NCBI GenBank assembly: GCA_937967755.1
Contig: CALBTA010000295.1
Span: 1-5,637 of the forward strand
Direction of reading: 5' to 3'
Source: an uncultured Planctomycetaceae bacterium
GTDB lineage: Bacteria; Planctomycetota; Planctomycetia; Pirellulales; Pirellulaceae
Length of the DNA: 5,637 nt
Shown here: positions 1 through 4,807 of the stretch, piece after piece
How the letters are laid out: each line of letters opens with the position of its first letter
Numbering within the stretch: the first letter of the stretch is position 1
Notes under the pieces: model-generated
Database searches by the model: none
What the model saw: the letters and a program-made list of their open reading frames with translations, nothing else
What the model was told of the DNA's origin: nothing
Made by a program: the position numbers and the translations under genes

Positions 1-216
1 GGCTTCGTCGATTCGGTTGAGCCTGGCCAATTGTTGAGCGGCCATGAAGAACGCCGGCACGTACGGATTTTCATCCTTCGTCAACGCGTGGAGGCCCCCG
101 AGGCTGGCATCATGATCACCCTCCTTTTCCTGCTCCATCGCCAGGCTGTATCGCAAGAACGTATCGCCGGGATCGTCGGCTAGCATGGCTTCGATTTTTT
201 CGCGTCGTGTGGACAT
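1..216 (-). CDS. Small tetratricopeptide-repeat protein, C-terminal part outside the window
   Basis: The reverse strand reads openly from an ATG at 216-214 to the window edge, giving the first 72 residues; the C-terminus is missing. The product starts MSTRREKIEAMLADDPGDTF, followed by an alternation of helices with TPR-like spacing (LRYSLAMEQEKEGDHDASL, then PYVPAFFMAAQQLARLNRID). The pattern DDPxDxFLRYxLAxExExxGD followed by YVPAFFMxxQxLxRLxRxxEA is, as I remember it, typical of a roughly 100-residue TPR protein common in planctomycetes. TPR proteins act as protein-interaction scaffolds; no partner can be named here. There is no signal peptide, so it is probably cytoplasmic. No good Shine-Dalgarno is visible upstream of the ATG. 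It is transcribed divergently from the flagellar genes and so is probably functionally separate from them. The forward-strand reading of the same bases looks like shadow sequence. Confidence 0.8.
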   Translation of the reverse strand, partial: MSTRREKIEAMLADDPGDTFLRYSLAMEQEKEGDHDASLGGLHALTKDENPYVPAFFMAAQQLARLNRIDEA

Positions 217-341
217 GTGCTGTCAGTTCTTGCTGTTGATTGACGGGCGGTCGGCATGCCGCAGACCGCTAAATGTGCGGGTATTGCATCTTCCCATACG
301 AGACAGTTTCCCTATTTTACGCAACTGGAATTCTTCCCGGA

Positions 342-386
342 AATCGTCAAAGTCGGCTCAATCGTCAATAGCCCAACCGACGATAA
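342..386 (+). promoter_or_regulatory. Three ATCGTC/GACGAT half-sites at exact 18-bp spacing; possible operator
   Basis: AATCGTCAA occurs perfectly at 342-350 and again at 360-368. The inverted core GACGAT lies at 379-384. The three 6-bp cores start at 343, 361 and 379, exactly 18 bp apart; the last two form an inverted pair with a 12-bp gap. The third site also resembles a flagellar sigma28 -10 element: GACGATAA (379-386) matches GCCGATAA at 7 of 8 bases. However, the only -35 candidate, TCAA at 358-361, gives a 17-bp spacer instead of about 15. The array lies 76-120 bp before the start of the flagellar-motor operon, a sensible operator position. The binding protein is unknown and chance cannot be excluded. 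Confidence 0.25.
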
Positions 387-446
387 CAGATTGCGCGAAG
401 TGTAATGCGCCCGCTCCGTCCACGGAAGGACCCCGGCGGCAACCCC

Positions 447-455
447 AGGGAAGGA
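447..455 (+). promoter_or_regulatory. Ribosome binding site fixing the start of the DUF11-repeat protein
   Basis: AGGGAAGGA ends 6 bases before the ATG at 462. This start gives an immediate signal peptide (MRHTIFIPIALILIAV). The upstream in-frame ATG at 405 would add 19 polar residues (MRPLRPRKDPGGNPREGSE) ahead of the hydrophobic segment. The 462 start is therefore preferred. Confidence 0.75.
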
Positions 456-461
456 TCTGAA

Positions 462-1820
462 ATGCGTCATACGATTTTCATTCCAATCGCCTTGATCCTG
501 ATCGCCGTGACGGCGGTCGCCATCGTCCGCGCCCAGCAGTGGAGCCCGTGGGCGGGGCAGAATATCGGCGGCGGGCAGCCGGCCGTGACGACGGATAATT
601 CCCAGCAGGCGCTGGCGAACCGGCCCAACCGGATCCAAGCGCCCGAGGCTACGCCGCTTCCTTCGCGTTTTGCCGCCGGCGGCAATCCGCAATACGGGCA
701 ACCAATGCCGCAGCGAAGCCATTTCACGCAGACGCCTGCGCAGGCACCGGTGATGATTGAAAATCACTTTGCGACCGATCCGAACTACGGGCGGTCTATC
801 CAGCCAGTGATTCAAACGCAGGCCACGCAGACTTCGCCAAGTGATGCAGGGCAACCGGCGCAGCCGGTTCAGCCCGCCATCGGGCAGCAGGAAACTTCGC
901 GCCGCAGTCCCAGCGGGCAGGCGATGACCGCGAACGTTAGCGACGGAACTCCCGGCCATTTGGCGCAAGCGACTTCAACGATTCCAGACTTGAACAAAGA
1001 AACCGAAGACGGCAACGACCGGATGTCGGGGCCGACTTCCCGCCGCCCTTGGTCGCTGCGCCAGCCTTTGACCGAAGCGGAAGGCCAACCCGAACTTGCC
1101 ACCGATGATCGCACGGGCGAAGAACCTCCGCGTTTGGCACAGCGCGAAGATCAACCGAGTTTGCCGCCGCTAAATATCGAAGGCGATGGCCCGGCCCCGG
1201 TTGTCCAAGGTGAAAACGCCAACCCGCAAGTGAACGCCAACGCCGGCGATCTGCTCTTCCAAGCCGAAGCGCCTGTGCTGTCGGTGACGTTGGCCGGGCC
1301 GGCGAAGATCGGTGTTCGTAAATCGGCCGAGTACGTGATCAACGTCAAGAACGACAGCCGCGTCGAAGCCGAAGATGTCGTCGTCAGCCTCGACCTTCCC
1401 GGCTGGGCCGAAGTGACCAGCAGCGAAGCCACGTTGGGCGCCGCCCGTCATGAAGCGCAGATCGGCGAAGGCAACCGCATCAAGTGGAGCGTATTCCGCC
1501 TGGAAGCCGGCACGACTGAAACGCTGAAGCTGAAGATCGTCGCCCGCGAGAGCCGCTCGTTCGAATTGGCGGTGAACTGGACGCACGCGCCGAAGACGCA
1601 CATCGCCCGCATCGAAGTCCAAGAGCCAAAATTGGAAATGGCGCTGACCGGGCCTCGCGACGTGCTGTACGGCGAGTCGAAGACCTACACGATCACCGTC
1701 GCGAACCCCGGCAGCGGGCCGGCTGAGAACGTGGTGATCAACCTGCTGCCGATCGCGCCCGGGCAAGACAAGGCTGGTGTCAGTAATCTGGGAACGATCG
1801 AACCGGGCGGACGCCGCTAG
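462..1820 (+). CDS. Secreted DUF11/Ig-like repeat protein, N-terminal portion ending at an in-frame TAG
   Basis: This is the first 452 residues of what looks like a 754-codon gene running to 2726. Residues 1-24 form a signal peptide with a long hydrophobic core and likely cleavage at VRA|QQW, so the product is exported. Residues 25 to about 268 are a low-complexity Gln/Pro/Ala/Thr-rich linker, probably disordered. An Ig-like repeat of DUF11/CARDB character spans about 270-387 (from APVLSVTLAGP; pattern YVINVKNDSRVEAEDVVVSLDLP). A second starts at about 388 (EPKLEMALTGP; YTITVANPGSGPAENVVINL) and is cut at GTIEPGGRR by TAG at 1818-1820. Such domains usually occur in cell-surface or envelope proteins and are probably structural or adhesive. 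As first gene of a stator operon, a role in the envelope around the motor is possible but is only inference from position. The natural product is either the truncated protein or, if the stop is an error or is suppressed, the full-length protein. Confidence 0.75.
   Translation: MRHTIFIPIALILIAVTAVAIVRAQQWSPWAGQNIGGGQPAVTTDNSQQALANRPNRIQAPEATPLPSRFAAGGNPQYGQPMPQRSHFTQTPAQAPVMIENHFATDPNYGRSIQPVIQTQATQTSPSDAGQPAQPVQPAIGQQETSRRSPSGQAMTANVSDGTPGHLAQATSTIPDLNKETEDGNDRMSGPTSRRPWSLRQPLTEAEGQPELATDDRTGEEPPRLAQREDQPSLPPLNIEGDGPAPVVQGENANPQVNANAGDLLFQAEAPVLSVTLAGPAKIGVRKSAEYVINVKNDSRVEAEDVVVSLDLPGWAEVTSSEATLGAARHEAQIGEGNRIKWSVFRLEAGTTETLKLKIVARESRSFELAVNWTHAPKTHIARIEVQEPKLEMALTGPRDVLYGESKTYTITVANPGSGPAENVVINLLPIAPGQDKAGVSNLGTIEPGGRR
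1818..1820 (+). other. In-frame amber codon interrupting the DUF11-repeat gene
   Basis: The reading frame from 462 meets TAG here and then stays open from 1821 to the TGA at 2724-2726. The residues right after it (IEIDLTARQAGYLELRVQAF) complete the second Ig-like repeat, which begins at about residue 388. The break is thus one codon inside a domain, with no frameshift. Aligning the repeats internally places the stop opposite a surface position of a beta strand (Glu, Thr or Val in the other copies). AAG, CAG or GAG to TAG would each be a single base change. Confidence 0.85.
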
Positions 1821-1856
1821 ATCGAAATCGATCTGACCGCGCGGCAAGCGGGCTAT

Positions 1857-2726
1857 TTGGAACTTCGCGTGCAAGCCTTCGCCGATGGCGGCCTGCGAAG
1901 CGAAGCGGCCGAGCAGATTCACGTTCGCCGCGGGGCGTTGGAAGTCGTCGTCGGCGGACCGGAAGTGAAGTACGCCGGCACGCTGGCCGCTTACCAGGTG
2001 CGGGTTTCCAATACCGGCGATGCCCTGGCTGAGAACGTCACGGCCGAAGCGGTGCTGCCGCGCAACGCCAGCTTCGTCAGCGCCAGCGACGGCGGCCAGC
2101 TTCAAGAAGCACAGAACCGGGTGAAGTGGGCTGTCGGGGCGCTGCGGTCCGGCGCGACGCGGGTGTTCGAGGTCCGTTGCGTGTTGGCTGAAGCCGGCAG
2201 CAATCGCGTGGAAGTCGTCTCCACCGCCGATGAAGATTTGACCTCCGCAGCGCACTGTGTGACCAGCGTCGAAGCCCTAGCCGATTTGAAATTGCTGATC
2301 AACGATCCGCAAGGCCCGTTGCCCGCGGGCGAGCCGATGGTTTACGAAGTCCGCATCATCAACCGCGGCACGAAGGCGGCCGACGGCGTGCAAATCGCTT
2401 CGTTCTTCTCCGAAGGCATCGAGCCGCTTTCGGTCGAAGGTGGCCGGGCGGAAATCGGCATCGGGCAAGTGGTGTTCACCCCGATTCCGCGCATCGCCGC
2501 CGGGCAAGAGATCGTGTTCCGTATTACCGCGAAGGCGGAAACCGGCGGCAACCATACGTTCCGCACACAGGTCGTTTGCACCAAACCGGAAACTACGTTG
2601 GCTGCCCAAGAGACGACACGTTTCTACGGCGGCATCGCTGCACGGCAATATCAAGACGATCGCCCGCTCAATCAGCGGCCAGCGGAAGCAACATTGACGC
2701 CGCCCCGTTTCGAGGAACGCCGATGA
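1857..2726 (+). CDS. DUF11/Ig-like repeat protein, C-terminal portion of the interrupted gene
   Basis: This continues the frame of the preceding fragment, and all bases from 1821 are coding-like. TTG at 1857 is only the first possible start codon after the stop. It has no convincing ribosome binding site and falls inside a domain, so independent translation is doubtful. In full-gene numbering, it finishes repeat 2, then holds repeat 3 at about 491-603 (ALEVVVGGPEVKYAGTLAAY, VSNTGDALAENVTAEAVLP) and repeat 4 at about 605-720 (ADLKLLINDPQGPLPAGEP, VRIINRGTKAADGVQIASFF). A short polar tail ends FEERR. There is no signal peptide in this piece, so alone it could not be exported. The final TGA overlaps the flbD ATG as ATGA, which implies translational coupling and argues that full-length translation was the ancestral state. 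Best treated as one gene, 462-2726, carrying a nonsense codon. Confidence 0.7.
   Translation: MELRVQAFADGGLRSEAAEQIHVRRGALEVVVGGPEVKYAGTLAAYQVRVSNTGDALAENVTAEAVLPRNASFVSASDGGQLQEAQNRVKWAVGALRSGATRVFEVRCVLAEAGSNRVEVVSTADEDLTSAAHCVTSVEALADLKLLINDPQGPLPAGEPMVYEVRIINRGTKAADGVQIASFFSEGIEPLSVEGGRAEIGIGQVVFTPIPRIAAGQEIVFRITAKAETGGNHTFRTQVVCTKPETTLAAQETTRFYGGIAARQYQDDRPLNQRPAEATLTPPRFEERR
2712..2716 (+). promoter_or_regulatory. Ribosome binding site of flbD inside the upstream gene
   Basis: GAGGA lies 6 bases before the ATG at 2723, within the last codons of the repeat protein. It supports the 2723 start over in-frame starts further upstream, which would add residues unlike FlbD. It also gives flbD a way to be translated when the upstream gene is cut short by the amber codon. 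Confidence 0.75.
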
Positions 2727-2926
2727 TCAAACTGACTCGACTCGACGGCGAGGCGTTCATCCTCAACGCCGAATTGATTCGCTACGTCGAATCGCGCCCC
2801 GACACCTACGTCACGCTGACCACCGGCGAGCGTGTCGTCGTCGGCGAAACGATGGACGACGTGGTGGAATTGGCAATCGGGTATCAGCAGCAGAAACAGT
2901 TGATTCCGAAAGCGGCGACGGCGTGA
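2723..2926 (+). CDS. flbD: FlbD-family flagellar protein
   Basis: This is a 67-residue protein of the small FlbD family (Pfam PF06289), not the NtrC-like Caulobacter regulator of the same name. The whole length matches the family: MIKLTRLDGEAFILNAELI, a central YVESRPDTYVTLTTGERVVV, then GETMDDVVELAIGYQQQ. These are the usual beta-rich core with the ITLTTG-like motif and a short C-terminal helix. Family members are encoded next to motA/motB or hook genes in many bacteria and are linked to flagellar function, but their exact biochemical role is poorly defined. There is no signal peptide, so it is predicted to be cytoplasmic. Its ATG overlaps the stop of the repeat protein (ATGA), and motA follows after 99 bp. 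The stop codon TGA falls in register with the octamer tandem repeat that fills the start of the gap. Confidence 0.92.
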   Translation: MIKLTRLDGEAFILNAELIRYVESRPDTYVTLTTGERVVVGETMDDVVELAIGYQQQKQLIPKAATA

Positions 2927-2975
2927 AGGGGTGACAAGGTGACAGGGTGACAGGGTGACTAGGTGAGCGGGTAAA
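2922..2975 (+). repeat. Octamer tandem repeat, consensus GGTGACAG
   Basis: The hexamer GGTGAC starts at 2930, 2938, 2946 and 2954, with degenerate copies GGTGAG at 2962 and GGTAAA at 2970: six units at exact 8-bp period. The flbD end, CGTGAA at 2922-2927, fits the same register, so the stop codon TGA is part of the array. A period of 8 is not a multiple of 3, so the array is noncoding in nature. Similar short repeats are scattered between genes in planctomycete genomes as I remember, unchecked here. No stem-loop or protein site is obvious. Confidence 0.9.
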
Positions 2976-2990
2976 TCAGGGCATCGATTG

Positions 2991-3018
2991 CTGAAAACTG
3001 AAAACCGAAAACTGAAAA
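2991..3018 (+). repeat. Heptamer tandem repeat, consensus CTGAAAA
   Basis: Four contiguous 7-bp units lie at 2991, 2998, 3005 and 3012: CTGAAAA, CTGAAAA, CCGAAAA, CTGAAAA. The array ends 7 bases before the motA ATG and covers the place where a Shine-Dalgarno sequence would normally be; none is visible. It follows the octamer array after only 15 bases but shares neither unit nor period, so the two look like independent arrays. Confidence 0.9.
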
Positions 3019-3025
3019 CTTACCT

Positions 3026-3802
3026 ATGGATATCTCCTCTGTCATCGGACTGCTACTGGCCATCGGCCTGATTTTGGCGGCGATTTTGACCGCTGAAGGC
3101 TCGCAGCTTTCGGCATTCGTCGATTTCCCGTCGTTGATGGTCGTAGTCGGCGGTGCGATTGCAGCGGGCATGATCTGCTTTCCGCTCGGCAGCATGTTGA
3201 AGGCCCCCGGAGTGGCCATGAAGGTCTTCCTCAACAAGAACCCCAACGTTGCCGCGTTGATCACGCAACTCGTCAGCCTGGCCGAAACCGCTCGCCGCGA
3301 TGGTTTGCTCGCTTTGGAAGCCCGCGTTGATGAGATCGACGACAAGTTCATCAAACTCGGCGTGCAAATGGCGGTTGACGGAACGCGGCCCGAGGTGATT
3401 GAAGATATCTTGCGTACCGAAATGGACGCCATCGCCACGCGCCATAAGAGCGGCAAGGCGGTGATGGATCAAATCGGCCGCTTCGCCCCGGCGTATGGAA
3501 TGATCGGAACGTTGATGGGGCTGATCATCATGCTCGGCAACATGTCCGACCCGTCTTCAATCGGGGCGGGGATGGCGGTCGCGCTGATCACCACGCTGTA
3601 CGGGGCGATCGTCTCGAACGTGATCTTCCTGCCGTTCGCCGAAAAGCTGGGCTTCATCAGCAAGCAAGAACTGATCGCGATGGACATCACCATGCGCGGC
3701 ATCATGGCGATTCAAGCCGGGGAAAACCCGCGCGTCGTCGAGCAAAAGCTAAACACCTTCCTGCCGCCGAAGCTGCGCGCCGGCTCGCAGGAAGCCGCTT
3801 AG
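3026..3802 (+). CDS. motA: Flagellar motor stator protein MotA (PomA-like)
   Basis: At 258 residues this is a normal-length MotA/TolQ/ExbB-family proton or sodium channel subunit of the inner membrane. With MotB it forms the stator that turns ion flow into flagellar torque. Predicted membrane helices are at about 5-23, 36-54, 153-172 and 182-203, with the large cytoplasmic loop between helices 2 and 3. In that loop, R90 and E98 (AETARRDGLLALE) fall at the same numbers as the E. coli residues that contact rotor protein FliG. P155 and P203 match the two conserved helix prolines. The helix 3-4 sequence (PAYGMIGTLMGLIIML, VALITTLYGAIVSN) is much closer to Vibrio PomA than to E. coli MotA. It keeps Thr in GTLMG and LITTLYG, the positions linked to sodium binding. 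The start at 3026 has no visible Shine-Dalgarno, but MDISSVIGLL matches the family N-terminus. motB starts 12 bp after the stop. Confidence 0.95.
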   Translation: MDISSVIGLLLAIGLILAAILTAEGSQLSAFVDFPSLMVVVGGAIAAGMICFPLGSMLKAPGVAMKVFLNKNPNVAALITQLVSLAETARRDGLLALEARVDEIDDKFIKLGVQMAVDGTRPEVIEDILRTEMDAIATRHKSGKAVMDQIGRFAPAYGMIGTLMGLIIMLGNMSDPSSIGAGMAVALITTLYGAIVSNVIFLPFAEKLGFISKQELIAMDITMRGIMAIQAGENPRVVEQKLNTFLPPKLRAGSQEAA

Positions 3803-3806
3803 GGGA
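3801..3806 (+). promoter_or_regulatory. Ribosome binding site deciding the GTG start of motB
   Basis: AGGGGA overlaps the motA TAG stop (3800-3802) and lies 8 bases before the GTG at 3815. No ATG offers a better start: the next in-frame ones fall inside the transmembrane segment or beyond. The overlap ties motB translation to termination on motA, in keeping with a stator complex needing both subunits. Confidence 0.75.
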
Positions 3807-3814
3807 CCGTCGCC

Positions 3815-4645
3815 GTGGATCAAGAAGAAGATGAAGGTGGCGGCATCCCGGAATGGGTGGTGACGTTCGGCGATATGATGTCGCTGCTGCTGACGTTCTT
3901 CATCATGCTGGTGTCGCTCAGCGAGATCAAACAAGACGATCAGTACCAGGCGTTGATCGAATCGATCCGCCAACAGTTCGGTCACGACGCGTCGGTGTCG
4001 AGTTTGGTCCGCGGCAACTCGAAGCCGCGCAACAGCCGCCTCGCCCACATGGCAACGATGGGCCGTGCCCGGCGTTACAACATGATGCGCGGCGGCGACA
4101 AGGTGCAGGCACCCGTCGGCGACCACCCGCGGGTGCGGATCGTTCGCCCCGGCACACGCACGATTGTGGGCAGTGTGTTGACCTTTGCCGAAGGTGAGAT
4201 TCTTCTTACCGAGTCGCACAAGATTGATCTGCAACGTCTGGGGCAAGAGTTGGGCGGCAAGCCGCAGAAGGTCGAAGTCCGCGGTCATACATCGGGCCGC
4301 CCACTGCCCGATGGCTCGCCGTACTCCGACCATTGGGATCTGGCGTACCGCCGGGCCAAGGTGACCGCTTCGTTCTTGATCGAAGATATCGGCATTGACC
4401 AGGAACGAATTCGCATCGCCGTTGCCGGCCCGCACGAACCTTATACGCTCGCCGAAGATGCCGATCTGCAGAAGCTGAACCCGCGGGTGGAAGTCTACCT
4501 GCTCGACGAAGTATCGAACGATCTTTCCGGAACGGCCGACGAGCGCGACCGGCGCTTCACCGGCGAAAACGAAGCCGATCCGCCAGCAGCTAGCTCCACG
4601 GGCGAAGCACCGGAAGTGGGTGCGGCGGAAGACGCTTCGCCGTGA
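3815..4645 (+). CDS. motB: Flagellar motor stator protein MotB (PomB-like, OmpA-type C-terminus)
   Basis: This 276-residue inner-membrane stator subunit pairs with MotA. The short N-terminus is acidic (MDQEEDEGGG). The single transmembrane helix, about 16-36, holds the ion-carrying Asp D20 in the motif EWVVTFGDMMSLLLTFFIML, followed by VSLSE as in PomB. A periplasmic linker spans about 37-105. The OmpA-like domain (about 106-230) normally anchors the stator to peptidoglycan. In that domain the HWDLAYRRAK motif keeps the conserved Arg (R180). The usual GHTD is GHTS (157-160), so the Asp that in OmpA-family structures contacts the peptide of peptidoglycan is Ser here. The last 45 residues are acidic, Ala/Pro/Ser-rich and probably disordered. 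It uses a GTG start and lies 12 bp after motA in the same operon. A non-flagellar OmpA protein is unlikely given the partner gene and the helix motif. Confidence 0.93.
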   Translation: MDQEEDEGGGIPEWVVTFGDMMSLLLTFFIMLVSLSEIKQDDQYQALIESIRQQFGHDASVSSLVRGNSKPRNSRLAHMATMGRARRYNMMRGGDKVQAPVGDHPRVRIVRPGTRTIVGSVLTFAEGEILLTESHKIDLQRLGQELGGKPQKVEVRGHTSGRPLPDGSPYSDHWDLAYRRAKVTASFLIEDIGIDQERIRIAVAGPHEPYTLAEDADLQKLNPRVEVYLLDEVSNDLSGTADERDRRFTGENEADPPAASSTGEAPEVGAAEDASP

Positions 4646-4705
4646 ATGCAAAAATTGAAGTGGAAGGCAAACAGGGCTAGCAGCCTGCGGGCGAACGGAG
4701 TGTTT

Positions 4706-4783
4706 CACGGGGACGTAGAACGACCAGCAGTTGCCCTCGTCAGCGAGGGCGGATTGTTCTACTTTTCGCAAGCGAATCCCGTG
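4706..4783. repeat. Nested inverted repeats behind motB; possible terminator or dispersed structured element
   Basis: Three pairs nest around one centre. The inner stem is GCCCTCG (4733-4739) with CGAGGGC (4744-4750) and loop TCAG. The middle stem is GTAGAAC (4715-4721) with GTTCTAC (4756-4762). The outer stem is CACGGG (4706-4711) with CCCGTG (4778-4783). TTCGC (4765-4769) and GCGAA (4772-4776) form a side palindrome. TTTT at 4763-4766 follows the middle stem, as in an intrinsic terminator, but the tract is short. The position after motB and before a likely separate gene fits termination. The CGTCAGCGAGGG core resembles hairpins I recall as recurrent in planctomycete intergenic DNA; this was not checked. 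Confidence 0.6.
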
Positions 4784-4807
4784 TCCCTCTATCTTCCATT
4801 TGATGCA

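Larger units (their letters stand above)
217..461. promoter_or_regulatory. Divergent intergenic region, probable promoter region of both flanking units
   Basis: These 245 bases separate two divergent genes, so promoters for both directions should lie here. The sequence is less GC-rich than the genes. A weak sigma70-like pair for the rightward unit is TTCCCA at 291-296 and TATTTT at 313-318 with a 16-bp spacer, each matching 4 of 6 consensus bases. GGAATTCTTCC (327-337) and the overlapping TTCCCGGAA (334-342) are small palindromes. The ATCGTC array is listed separately. No RNA gene or convincing small ORF is seen. The promoter role comes from layout; the exact elements are uncertain. Confidence 0.5.

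Noticed and set aside
185..460. Forward open frame of 91 codons over the start of the TPR gene and the intergenic region
   Set aside because: It lies antisense to the TPR start and ends just before the real signal-peptide start; the product is low-complexity, Ser/Arg-rich and unlike any protein I know.
405..461. Upstream ATG at 405 as start of the DUF11 protein
   Set aside because: It would put 19 polar residues before the signal peptide, and the good ribosome binding site is 6 bases before the ATG at 462.
312..968. Reverse open frame of 218 codons over the DUF11 N-terminus
   Set aside because: It spans the promoter region and signal peptide region of the forward gene and is Arg-rich shadow sequence without motifs.
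1818..1820. TAG as a pyrrolysine or recoded codon
   Set aside because: Only one such codon is visible, it lies in a structural beta-strand position rather than an active site, and all other genes here avoid internal TAG; a point change or error is simpler.
1170..2255. Reverse open frame of 361 codons opposite the DUF11-repeat gene
   Set aside because: It is a shadow of GC-rich codons: rich in Arg, Gly, His and Asp with no domain pattern, while the forward strand has clear Ig-like repeats.
2927..3025. The two tandem arrays as a CRISPR array
   Set aside because: Units are 8 and 7 bp with no spacers; these are simple tandem repeats.
3749..4771. Reverse open frame of 340 codons covering all of motB
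   Set aside because: The forward frame is an unmistakable MotB with ribosome binding site and helix motif; the reverse product shows only Arg/His/Ala-rich shadow composition.
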